Positions 8,404-15,724 of a stretch of 49,886 nt of DNA are shown here, one piece after another. Each line of letters opens with the position of its first letter. The stretch's first letter is position 1. A model generated the notes under the pieces. It made no database searches. It was not told where the DNA came from and worked only from the letters and a program-made list of their open reading frames with translations. Made by a program: the position numbers and the translations under genes. Source of the stretch: Rikenellaceae bacterium (GTDB lineage Bacteria; Bacteroidota; Bacteroidia; Bacteroidales; Rikenellaceae); the NCBI GenBank assembly GCA_015060015.1, contig SUZG01000012.1, forward strand, positions 1-49,886, given 5' to 3'.

Positions 8404-9282
8404 CTAATTCTCGAATTTTGATTTCTGCGGGAACTTCTCCTCAAAGGCGTCAAGCACAGCCTTTCGCATCTCCTCGTAACGCTTCTCGCTGAGATGCACA
8501 TCGTTTATACAGAGCAGATTGGCCGAGGGGTTGAGTATTGCCGATTTAATCTTTGAGATGGATGTTATTCCCACCGAAATATGCTTGTTTGATATTTTCT
8601 CTCGTATGATAAGTCCCTTGTAGTAGAGGTAGTCAAGGAAGAGATACTGGTTGAGATTATTGCCCTCACGCGTGCGTGTCAGTGTCGCTAAAATATCCTC
8701 CTTCAAGACGCCATAGACCTTCTCACACTCGCTGCGTAACATCGGCGTACAGGTGTGCTGCGGCCTGATAAACCACCACGAAGATTTCATCCCCAACGCC
8801 TTGCGGGCTGCCGAGTCGGAATTCTTGCAGATGTGCTTATACATACCCGATACGATGAAGTGATGACTAAACCCTAAAACACCCTTTCCCCCGCGGAAAA
8901 AGTCGGTTGATTTACACTTGACCATAGGGTAGAGGTCGTCGTTGAAATAGAGATACTCCTCGTCCAGATCCTTTATGCGGTGCAGATGCATCTCAATAGG
9001 GTTGCAGTTGAATGTGGGGAGATACTCTTCGGGGATAATATCCTTATGCAGGACGATATTTACCTCCTTGCGATTAACCCATTCGGGAACTTGGCTATCA
9101 CGGGCAACAACCAGATGCACACGGCGAATGAAGGGCATATTAACCTCTATGCCTCGCAGCAGGTAACGCAGCGTGCCCCAGTCACGAAAACGCTTCTCCA
9201 ATATGGGTGTATTGGTGTGCTGTTCGTAATCTTTTTGCCACAACGGGTCTAATCCGTTTACGTATGTGATAACTATGTCCAT
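8404..9282 (-). CDS. Stealth-family sugar-phosphate transferase 2
   Basis: This 292-aa protein is a second member of the Stealth family. CR1 is shortened to MDIVITYVNGLDPLW at the very N-terminus. CR2 is seen as FRDWGTLRYLLRGIEVNMPFI, VARDSQVPEWVN and YLYFNDDLYP. A CR3-like segment has the order HTCTPMLRSECEKVY. It is only distantly similar to its neighbour, so this is an old pair rather than a fresh duplication. It is upstream in the presumed two-gene unit; the pair would together modify one surface glycan, by inference. Confidence 0.85.
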   Translation of the reverse strand: MDIVITYVNGLDPLWQKDYEQHTNTPILEKRFRDWGTLRYLLRGIEVNMPFIRRVHLVVARDSQVPEWVNRKEVNIVLHKDIIPEEYLPTFNCNPIEMHLHRIKDLDEEYLYFNDDLYPMVKCKSTDFFRGGKGVLGFSHHFIVSGMYKHICKNSDSAARKALGMKSSWWFIRPQHTCTPMLRSECEKVYGVLKEDILATLTRTREGNNLNQYLFLDYLYYKGLIIREKISNKHISVGITSISKIKSAILNPSANLLCINDVHLSEKRYEEMRKAVLDAFEEKFPQKSKFEN

Positions 9283-9417
9283 AAATTTACAAACGACCGC
9301 AACGGGCCAATAATATTCCGCAAAGGTAGTAAATTTATGTATATTAGCAAAAAATGGCTGTTTTAGTTCTGATTACAAGTGGTCAGTTTGTCGCACGCTT
9401 AAATCAGCAACAAAAGA

Positions 9418-9446
9418 AAAGAGACCGCTATGGAGCAGTCTCTCGG
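9418..9446 (-). terminator. Terminator of the NigD-like gene
   Basis: On the minus strand AGAGACTGCT, loop CCAT, AGCGGTCTCT is followed by TTTCTTTT. It lies 42 bp after the NigD-like stop. Confidence 0.7.
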
Positions 9447-9487
9447 TCAATGTGGTTATATGTCGTACCGCCAAGGGCGGTTGAAGG

Positions 9488-10228
9488 CTACTTGACAACC
9501 ACCACAGGTCGTGTATCGCTTATGCCGCTGCTTGCAGGGGGTGTTGTTGCTCGAGTGCGGTAGTCAAATTGTGCGGTTTTTGTGCCGGAGAATGAGTGCC
9601 ATTTCAGCGTCAGCTTCACCGTCTTGCCGTTGGTGTCGGGTAGCCCGTCAAGGCGGAATGCTACAATGCCGTCCTGAACAAAACCATAGGTGTCGCCATT
9701 GGCGTTGTGCAGAAACTCAACCTCGTAGGGGTTGCCGGGATTGACACCCGTAATAAGATTTACATAGTGTACGCGGCCCATATTACCCCAGATGGTGCGG
9801 AAACGGAGTGTCAGATAGCCATCCTCGGCGATGGTAACCCAATCACGAACAATCTCTACGGGGTCATCGCCATAGTCGTAGTCGGGCAACATCTGCTCCT
9901 TTGATATGGCATTCTTTGTCAGGATACTGTCGAGCCAATTGACATACACCGCCTTGTTGAATGGTGCAGCCGACTCCTTGCTTGGCGAGAAGTTCGTCAG
10001 GGCTCGCACCTCTCGGCTGCCGTAAGGCGACTTGCTGATATTCACAGGCTTCAATGTGGTGTTGTCATCCAGCTGTAAATAGCATCCTCCGTCACTCAAC
10101 GGACGAACAGTAACCAATGCGTTGGGGTAATACATCTCCCAGTCATCATCGTCGTTATTGCACGCAGAGAGTACGAATGAGGTGGCGATAACACCTAAAA
10201 TAATGTAGAAAAAACGCTTCAAATTCAT
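9488..10228 (-). CDS. NigD-like lipoprotein
   Basis: This 246-aa protein resembles the NigD-like family of Bacteroidales, named for a bacteriocin-locus protein but widespread and of unknown function. The N-terminus is a lipoprotein signal (FFYIILGVIATSFVLSAC) followed by a very acidic NNDDDDWE stretch. The mature part contains the family feature VTVRPLSDGGCYLQLDDNTTL and an OB-like N-terminal and beta-sandwich-like C-terminal region. I chose the ATG at 10228 because it puts the signal peptide at the N-terminus; a longer reading from 10306 would begin upstream of the likely RNA start. No bacteriocin genes are nearby. Confidence 0.8.
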   Translation of the reverse strand: MNLKRFFYIILGVIATSFVLSACNNDDDDWEMYYPNALVTVRPLSDGGCYLQLDDNTTLKPVNISKSPYGSREVRALTNFSPSKESAAPFNKAVYVNWLDSILTKNAISKEQMLPDYDYGDDPVEIVRDWVTIAEDGYLTLRFRTIWGNMGRVHYVNLITGVNPGNPYEVEFLHNANGDTYGFVQDGIVAFRLDGLPDTNGKTVKLTLKWHSFSGTKTAQFDYRTRATTPPASSGISDTRPVVVVK

Positions 10229-10303
10229 AGTGCCAAAGGTTTTTGTATTAAACTTTTGCAAATGCCCACGCTGCATCGAGCCTATGTGGGGGCTTTTGTC
10301 TGC

Positions 10304-10311
10304 CAAAGATA
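10304..10311 (-). promoter_or_regulatory. -7 box of the NigD-like gene
   Basis: The minus strand reads TATCTTTG, an exact -7 match, about 75 nt before the chosen ATG. No -33 match is evident. Confidence 0.5.
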
Positions 10312-10350
10312 TTGCGAATTTCGTTCCATAACTAATTATGAAGTGTTAAA

Positions 10351-10383
10351 TTTGTCAAAAATATCTGTTTTTTCGTATATTTG
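10351..10383 (+). promoter_or_regulatory. Promoter of the DUF3127 gene
   Basis: TTTG (10351-10354), 21 bp, TATATTTG (10376-10383). Both boxes match the Bacteroidetes consensus. The leader would be about 50 nt. Confidence 0.65.
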
Positions 10384-10438
10384 CGTAAATTTGTAGAGTA
10401 ATAGGTGTTGTATCACCTGATGTTAATAGATTTTTACT

Positions 10439-10828
10439 ATGGAATTTGAAGGAATAGTTTGGAAAAAGTTGCCCGAAACAAAGGGCGTATCGGCTCGTGG
10501 TGAGTGGCAGCGTCAGGATGTCATCTTTGAGATGCCACAGGAGTTTAATCGCAAGATATGTGTAACATTTTTTAACAAGCCTACCGATGCCGCTAATCTG
10601 GTTGAAGGACAGGCATATATCGTGTCGGTAAATGTTGAATCACGCGAGTTCAACGGCCGTTGGTACACCGATGTTCGTGCTTGGCGTGTGCAGCCCAAGC
10701 AGGCAGAGGCCGCAGCCGAGGCTGCGATGCCCGATATGCCACCATTTGGCGATGAGCCATCATACAGCTCAACATCTGCTGCTGCTCCCGTAGCACCGAT
10801 TAGCGAGGTGGATGATTTGCCGTTCTAA
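10439..10828 (+). CDS. DUF3127 protein, OB-fold/SSB-like
   Basis: This 129-aa protein has the DUF3127 domain (residues 1-~85), a small Bacteroidetes-specific domain with an apparent OB-fold pattern: FEGIVWKKLPETKG, QDVIFEMPQEFNRKICVTFF, LVEGQAYIVSVNVESREFNGRWYTDVRAWRV. The remainder is an Ala/Pro/Ser-rich disordered tail ending in the acidic tip EVDDLPF. That ending closely copies the DDLPF C-terminal peptide of single-stranded DNA-binding proteins, which recruits partner enzymes, so an SSB-like DNA role is a reasonable inference. It is monocistronic, between its own promoter and a terminator. Confidence 0.85.
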   Translation: MEFEGIVWKKLPETKGVSARGEWQRQDVIFEMPQEFNRKICVTFFNKPTDAANLVEGQAYIVSVNVESREFNGRWYTDVRAWRVQPKQAEAAAEAAMPDMPPFGDEPSYSSTSAAAPVAPISEVDDLPF

Positions 10829-10861
10829 TTGGCGACTTGAAAAACAAGGTAATGATGCAAA

Positions 10862-10895
10862 AACAGAGAGCCTGTCCCAACGGACAGGCTCTGTT
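10862..10895. terminator. Terminator between convergent genes
   Basis: ACAGAGAGCCTGTCC and GGACAGGCTCTGT form a long stem with loop CAAC, followed by TTTG on the plus strand and preceded by an A tract. It sits between the DUF3127 gene and aspS. Confidence 0.8.
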
Positions 10896-10913
10896 TGTAT
10901 ATACTATAATGTA

Positions 10914-12668
10914 TTACTCCGGCTTAACCAGCGAAAGATACAACTCATCAAGCTGCGACTGATCGATAAATGATGGTGCATCGAGCATCACATCACGACC
11001 TGCATTGTTCTTCGGGAAGGCGATGAAGTCACGGATAGACTCCGAGCCACCGAACAGCGAGCAAAGACGGTCAAAACCGAATGCCAAACCACCGTGAGGA
11101 GGTGCACCGAACTTGAAGGCGTTCATCAGGAAGCCAAACTGCTCCTGTGCCTTCTCGGGTGTGAAGCCCAGAATCTTGAAGATAAGGGCCTGCAAGTGTG
11201 CATCGTGGATACGGATTGAGCCGCCACCAATCTCTGTACCATTACATACAAAGTCGTAGGCGTTGGCACGCACGCGACCCGGATCACTCTCCAGGAACTC
11301 CACATCCTCGGGCTTCGGAGAGGTGAAGGGGTGGTGCATAGCGTAGTAACGCTGTGTCTCGTCATCCCACTCGAACATCGGGAAATCGACAACCCACAAT
11401 GGAGCAAACTTCTTCGGGTCACGCAATCCCAGCTGCTCGGCAACATACAGACGCAAAGCACAGAGCTGTGTGAGAGCCTTGAACTTCTTGCCGCAAAGCA
11501 CGAGCATCAAATCGCCATTCTGTGCCTCCATACGGTCGGCGATGGCTGCCAGATCCTCTGGTGTAAAGAACTTGTCGATAGACGATTTGAGGTTACCCTC
11601 CTCGTCCTTGCGAATCCATACCAAGCCCTTCGCACCCACCTGCGGACGCTTGACATAGTCGGTCAGAGCATCAATCTGCTTGCGAGTGTAGCCGGCACAG
11701 CCCGTAGCGGCGAAACCTACCACATACTCCGCATCGTCAAATACCGAGAATGAGTGGCCGTGAGCCAAATCGGTGATGTCGTGGAACTCCATGCCGAAAC
11801 GCAGGTCGGGCTTGTCAGAACCATACTTCTCCATAGCCTCAATCCAAGGCATACGCTGGAACGGCTCCTTAAAGTCGATATCCATAACATCCTTGAACAT
11901 ATATTTTGCCCAGCGTTCAAAGACCTCCAAAACATCGTTCTGCTCAACAAAAGACATCTCGCAGTCAATCTGCGTGAACTCGGGCTGACGGTCAGCACGC
12001 AAATCCTCGTCGCGGAAGCAACGCACAATCTGGAAATAACGGTCATATCCCGCAACCATCAGCAGCTGCTTCAAGGTCTGGGGTGACTGTGGCAGGGCGT
12101 AGAACTGGTTGGGGTTCATACGGCTTGGCACGACAAAGTCACGAGCACCCTCGGGGGTAGAGCCTACCAGATAGGGAGTCTCAATCTCCAAAAATCCCTC
12201 CTTGTCAAGGAAGGTACGAATGGCGTGAGCCATGCGGTGACGCAACTCCATATTACGCTGCAATGGAGGACGACGAAGGTCGAGATAACGATACTTCATA
12301 CGCAGATCATCGCCACCATCAGAGTTCTCCTCAATGGTGAAGGGAGGTGTCTGTGCCTCATTCAGGATGTTGAGTGTTGAGGCTGCAACCTCGATGTCGC
12401 CCGTAGGCATCTTGGGGTTTTTAGATGAACGTTCGATAACCTTACCCTTTACCTGCAACACAAATTCACGACCCAGGCGTGCGGCCACTTCGCGAGTGCT
12501 CTCGGGAGAGTGCTCCTCCACAACAATCTGTGTGATGCCGTAGCGGTCACGCAGGTCGATAAATGTCATTGCTCCAAGGTTACGCACCTTCTGTACCCAA
12601 CCGGCGAGAGTTACTTCCTGACCAACGTGGCCGATGCGAAGCTCGCCGCAAGTATGACTTCTGTACAT
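10914..12668 (-). CDS. aspS: Aspartyl-tRNA synthetase
   Basis: AspRS attaches aspartate to tRNA(Asp) with ATP. The 584-aa product has the bacterial-type layout. An N-terminal OB anticodon-binding domain includes [24 protein letters not shown]. The class II catalytic core shows motif 2 around [18 protein letters not shown], the bacterial GAD insertion, and motif 3 in [14 protein letters not shown]. Length is normal. It stands alone, divergent from tadA. It is read from the ATG just downstream of a -7 box at 12711. Confidence 0.97.
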   Translation of the reverse strand: MYRSHTCGELRIGHVGQEVTLAGWVQKVRNLGAMTFIDLRDRYGITQIVVEEHSPESTREVAARLGREFVLQVKGKVIERSSKNPKMPTGDIEVAASTLNILNEAQTPPFTIEENSDGGDDLRMKYRYLDLRRPPLQRNMELRHRMAHAIRTFLDKEGFLEIETPYLVGSTPEGARDFVVPSRMNPNQFYALPQSPQTLKQLLMVAGYDRYFQIVRCFRDEDLRADRQPEFTQIDCEMSFVEQNDVLEVFERWAKYMFKDVMDIDFKEPFQRMPWIEAMEKYGSDKPDLRFGMEFHDITDLAHGHSFSVFDDAEYVVGFAATGCAGYTRKQIDALTDYVKRPQVGAKGLVWIRKDEEGNLKSSIDKFFTPEDLAAIADRMEAQNGDLMLVLCGKKFKALTQLCALRLYVAEQLGLRDPKKFAPLWVVDFPMFEWDDETQRYYAMHHPFTSPKPEDVEFLESDPGRVRANAYDFVCNGTEIGGGSIRIHDAHLQALIFKILGFTPEKAQEQFGFLMNAFKFGAPPHGGLAFGFDRLCSLFGGSESIRDFIAFPKNNAGRDVMLDAPSFIDQSQLDELYLSLVKPE

Positions 12669-12710
12669 AGCTTATAATGTGTTTGAAATTTATATTTCGC
12701 TAAAATCACA

Positions 12711-12718
12711 CAAAAATA
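12711..12718 (-). promoter_or_regulatory. Possible -7 box of aspS
   Basis: TATTTTTG on the minus strand, about 43 nt before the aspS ATG. The -33 element is not clear. Confidence 0.4.
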
Positions 12719-12776
12719 TGAAAAAACATTGGAATATGATTGTGCAAGGTGCGAAAATGAGAAAAAATCTTATCTT

Positions 12777-12808
12777 TTTGGTCGTTATCAGCATATTTCG
12801 TATCTTCG
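12777..12808 (+). promoter_or_regulatory. Promoter of tadA
   Basis: TTTG (12777-12780), 20 bp, TATCTTCG (12801-12808). The leader to the ATG at 12827 is about 14 nt, which supports that start. Confidence 0.6.
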
Positions 12809-12826
12809 TAAATTCAAATTTGTATT

Positions 12827-13282
12827 ATGGAGGAGGCAAAAAATCAGGCTACGCAGGACATAAAGTTTATGCGTATGGCAATAGATGAGGCTAAAAAGGC
12901 GTTAGTAGAGGAGGAAGTACCTATTGGAGCAGTGGTCGTATGCGGCGACAGAGTGATAGGGCGAGGCCATAATCTCGTAGAGGCTCTTTGTGATGCTACG
13001 GCTCACGCCGAGATGCAGGCCATTACAGCCGCCGCCTCTACGCTGGGTGGTAAGTATTTGAAGGGATGTACTCTTTATGTGACCGTTGAGCCGTGTGTGA
13101 TGTGTGCAGGAGCTTTGGCGTGGAGTCAGATTGACCGCGTGGTGTATGGTGCCGATGACGCAAAACGAGGATATACAACAGTGGGTGGTGCTATATTCCA
13201 CCCCAAGACGGTGGTTGAGCGGGGTGTGCTGAAAGAGGAGTGTGAGGCTTTGATGAAGGATTTCTTCAAAGGACTGCGATGA
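12827..13282 (+). CDS. tadA: tRNA-specific adenosine deaminase
   Basis: TadA deaminates A34 to inosine in the anticodon of tRNA(Arg). The 151-aa product shows the zinc/catalytic motif HAE (His60, Glu62) and PCVMC (Cys90, Cys93) of cytidine/deoxycytidylate deaminase folds. The flanking PIGAVVV, family-typical GHN and GALAWSQIDRVVYGA stretches are also present. A second in-frame ATG at 12869 would also give a complete domain; the promoter position favours 12827. It is monocistronic and divergent from aspS. Confidence 0.93.
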   Translation: MEEAKNQATQDIKFMRMAIDEAKKALVEEEVPIGAVVVCGDRVIGRGHNLVEALCDATAHAEMQAITAAASTLGGKYLKGCTLYVTVEPCVMCAGALAWSQIDRVVYGADDAKRGYTTVGGAIFHPKTVVERGVLKEECEALMKDFFKGLR

Positions 13283-13331
13283 ATTTTTATGCAGAATAAA
13301 ACTCGCAAATGCTATCTTCGGCAATAGAAAA

Positions 13332-13362
13332 TTTGCAGTGTGTGAAAAAAATAGTAACTTTG
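13332..13362 (+). promoter_or_regulatory. Promoter of the TPR-protein gene
   Basis: TTTG (13332-13335), 19 bp, TAACTTTG (13355-13362), an exact match. It predicts an A/T-rich leader of about 125 nt with no strong hairpin. Confidence 0.7.
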
Positions 13363-13492
13363 CGACTTGAATCTGTTTCCTCGGCAATTCCAAAACATCG
13401 CCATTAGAGTTGAAAAGATTGCATAGAAACGGAACAAATTAATTGAAGAAAATTCAATAAATAAAAACCTATAAATGAATTAATTAAAGATT

Positions 13493-14440
13493 ATGAAGAA
13501 GTTAATTTTAATGGTTGTTGCGCTTATGAGCTTTGTAGCCGTTTCAGCGCAGAGTGAGATTGTTGCCAACTTCAACAAGGGTAACGAGGAGTTCAAGGCG
13601 AAGAACTTTACCACTGCAATTGAGATTTTCGAGGATGTTATTCTCAATGGCGAGGAGGAAGAGGATGATGCAAGTGTTCAGTGCGTAGCAAACGCAAAGA
13701 AGTTGTTGCCTGTTGCCTATATGCAGAGTGGTATCAAGGCTATCGGCGTGAAGAACTATGATGAGGCTTTGGGTCAGTTGAATACAGCTGTGACAAAGGC
13801 GAAGATGTATAACAACCCCAAGGTGGCACAGGCTGCCAATAACGCTATTGCGAAGGTTTATCAGGTGCAGGGCGGTGAGAAGTTCAACGCTGAGGACTAC
13901 GCAGGTGCGGCAGAGGTATTTGCAAAGGGTTATGCTGCCAACAAGCGTAATACTGACCTTGCTATGTTGCTCGCAGAGAGCTACTTCAAGCAGGATTTGT
14001 ATAACGAGGGTATGAAGGTTTGCTCGGAGGTTATGGCTCTTCCCGCCAGCCCAATGTTTGAGAAGGGTAAGGCAGAGGCAAAGCAGAAGATGAACCTCTA
14101 CACAAACAACAAGATTGCTACCTTGCAGCAGGCAAACGATTTTGACGGCATTATCACTATGGCCGAGGGCTTGGACAATCAGGCTTTGGCACAGAAGATT
14201 ACCGTTCAGGCTTACCTCCTGAAGAAGGATTACGACAAGGTTATCGAGTTGGGTGAGGCTGCTGCCGAGGCACAGACTGACGAGGAGGATAAGAGTGCTG
14301 TTTACTTCCAGCTGGGTACTGCTTACAACGCAAAGGAGATGAAGGATAAGGCTGTTGCTGCTTTGTCAAAGGTTACTGCCGGTCCTTCTGTTGAGGCTGC
14401 CAAGGCTGCTATCGCAGGTCTTACAGCTCCCGCAAACTAA
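13493..14440 (+). CDS. Secreted tetratricopeptide-repeat protein
   Basis: This 315-aa protein starts with a signal peptide (LILMVVALMSFVAVSAQS, cut probably after SAQ). The rest is made of helical TPR-like repeats with the spacing of paired helices, for example FNKGNEEFKAKNFTTAIEIF, AIGVKNYDEALGQLNTAV, FNAEDYAGAAEVFAKGY and DKVIELGEAAAEAQTDEEDKSAVYFQLGTAY. TPRs scaffold protein contacts, so it is probably a periplasmic assembly factor; the partner is unknown. Its codons are biased to common ones (AAG, GAG), suggesting good expression. It has its own promoter and terminator. Confidence 0.85.
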   Translation: MKKLILMVVALMSFVAVSAQSEIVANFNKGNEEFKAKNFTTAIEIFEDVILNGEEEEDDASVQCVANAKKLLPVAYMQSGIKAIGVKNYDEALGQLNTAVTKAKMYNNPKVAQAANNAIAKVYQVQGGEKFNAEDYAGAAEVFAKGYAANKRNTDLAMLLAESYFKQDLYNEGMKVCSEVMALPASPMFEKGKAEAKQKMNLYTNNKIATLQQANDFDGIITMAEGLDNQALAQKITVQAYLLKKDYDKVIELGEAAAEAQTDEEDKSAVYFQLGTAYNAKEMKDKAVAALSKVTAGPSVEAAKAAIAGLTAPAN

Positions 14441-14463
14441 TCTTGGGTTAGCTCTATAATATA

Positions 14464-14497
14464 AAGGTGTCCGCCGAAAGCGGATGCCTTTTTTGTT
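14464..14497 (+). terminator. Terminator after the TPR gene
   Basis: AAGGTGTCCGC, loop CGAA, AGCGGATGCCTT is followed by TTTTTGTTTT. Confidence 0.85.
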
Positions 14498-14515
14498 TTA
14501 TATTGCCGGAAAAAG

Positions 14516-14547
14516 TTTGCTATTGCAATCTATTATCGCTAACTTTG
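14516..14547 (+). promoter_or_regulatory. Promoter of the phosphodiesterase lipoprotein gene
   Basis: TTTG (14516-14519), 20 bp, TAACTTTG (14540-14547): a perfect match. The RNA start near 14552 places the whole palindrome at 14560-14702 in the 5' leader. Confidence 0.7.
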
Positions 14548-14559
14548 CTTATAACCAAT

Positions 14560-14702
14560 CGGAATTATCTATTTTAGGCTTGTTGCTACAAAATAGATTC
14601 TCACGCATTTGTTTTTCCGTCACTCTGAGGGAGGCTTGCCGACCGTGAGAGTCTAAAACAAATGCTCAGAATGACGTTACAAGCCTAAAAGATATAATTC
14701 CG
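14560..14702. repeat. 143-bp palindromic element in an mRNA leader
   Basis: The outer arms are 24 bp, starting CGGAATTATCT at 14560 and ending TATAATTCCG at 14702, nearly perfect inverted copies. Inside, GCATTTGTTTT pairs with AAAACAAATGC, and GTCACTCTGAG with CTCAGAATGAC. The element has the architecture of a MITE- or REP-like mobile hairpin. It lies between the promoter and the ATG of the next gene, ending 12 nt before that ATG. Confidence 0.75.
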
Positions 14703-14714
14703 TAACCAATTTTT

Positions 14715-15638
14715 ATGAGTATGAAACGACTAATCTTTTTTATCGCTTTTGCAGCAGCTATGCTTTGCTGCCAGTCTTGCCGGACGAAGAGTGCGGAGAG
14801 TGGTGTTGCCGGTGTTGAGTATGTTGTTATGATTGGCCTTGATGGTTTGGCCGGCAATCTTGTTGAAGCGGCCGATATGCCGACATTGAAGCAGATGATG
14901 GCCGAGGGAGCCTGGACCTTGCAGGCCCGCAGTATTCTCCCTTCGTCAAGTGCCTGCAACTGGGCATCGATGTATATGGGTGTAGGCCCCGAGATGCACG
15001 GCTATAACACATGGGGCAGCCGTACTCCCGACTTTCCGTCAATAGCGGTGGGGCGGAATGGCATATTCCCGACGATATTTACCATACTTGACGAGCAGCG
15101 TCCCGATATGCAGACCTGTGCTATGTTTGAGTGGGAGGTACACGCCTGCCTGATTGACTCTGTGGCTGTGGATTACCATCGTCATATCCCTATGGGTGAG
15201 AATAAGGGGGCTGATATGACAAATGCCTTTACGGAGTACCTGCAACAGCATAAGCCGCAATTCTCAATGGCGATATTTGACTCTCCCGATGTTGAGGGCC
15301 ACGCCGAGGGCTGGGGCTCGGAGTCCTATATGAGCCGTTTGCCGGAGTTGGATAGGCATATTGCAACGATTGTGGAGGCAACAAAACAGGCGGGAATGTA
15401 TGACAATACGCTGTTTATGATTGTGTCGGATCACGGCGGTATCGATAAAGGGCACGGCAGTATCTCTATGGCCGAGATGGAGGCTCCACTTGTATTCTTC
15501 GGCAAGGGCGTGAAGCGTGGTCATCAGATTGAGGCTCCCGTAGTGCGTTACGATACGGCTCCTACCATCGCCTATATCTTCGGCGTTCAGACTCCCGATG
15601 TATGGCGAGGCCGACCAATTACCGAGATATTCGAGTGA
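14715..15638 (+). CDS. Alkaline-phosphatase-superfamily phosphodiesterase lipoprotein
   Basis: This 307-aa protein belongs to the type I phosphodiesterase/nucleotide pyrophosphatase group, which cleaves phosphodiester bonds with two metal ions. The signal segment LIFFIAFAAAMLCCQSC ends in a lipobox, so it is exported and lipid-anchored. Metal and nucleophile motifs are seen: IGLDGLAG (Asp), PSSSACNWASM (Ser nucleophile region), DSPDVEGHAEGWGSES, SDHGGIDKGHG and later VVRYDTAPTIAYIFG. A second ATG two codons on (14721) could also start it. The leader contains a large palindrome. The natural substrate is unknown. Confidence 0.88.
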   Translation: MSMKRLIFFIAFAAAMLCCQSCRTKSAESGVAGVEYVVMIGLDGLAGNLVEAADMPTLKQMMAEGAWTLQARSILPSSSACNWASMYMGVGPEMHGYNTWGSRTPDFPSIAVGRNGIFPTIFTILDEQRPDMQTCAMFEWEVHACLIDSVAVDYHRHIPMGENKGADMTNAFTEYLQQHKPQFSMAIFDSPDVEGHAEGWGSESYMSRLPELDRHIATIVEATKQAGMYDNTLFMIVSDHGGIDKGHGSISMAEMEAPLVFFGKGVKRGHQIEAPVVRYDTAPTIAYIFGVQTPDVWRGRPITEIFE

Positions 15639-15675
15639 CGGCACTCTGCTTCGTAGCGTTGTATAGACAAACAAA

Positions 15676-15703
15676 AAGTCCCGAGCCTTAACGACTCGGG
15701 ACT
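15676..15703. terminator. Terminator shared by convergent genes
   Basis: AGTCCCGAG (15676-15684), 10-base loop, CTCGGGACT (15695-15703), flanked by an A tract. It sits between the phosphodiesterase gene and rpsA. Confidence 0.8.
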
Positions 15704-15724
15704 TCGTATTTCGGATAACGAATA

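Noticed and set aside
12679..12888. 69-aa ORF overlapping the tadA start
   Set aside because: It covers the tadA promoter and begins upstream of transcription; the hydrophobic run is A/T-rich intergenic DNA.
13378..13392. CCTCGGCAATTC shared with 32708-32720
   Set aside because: Only about 12 bp, in two unrelated gaps; too short to call a repeat family.
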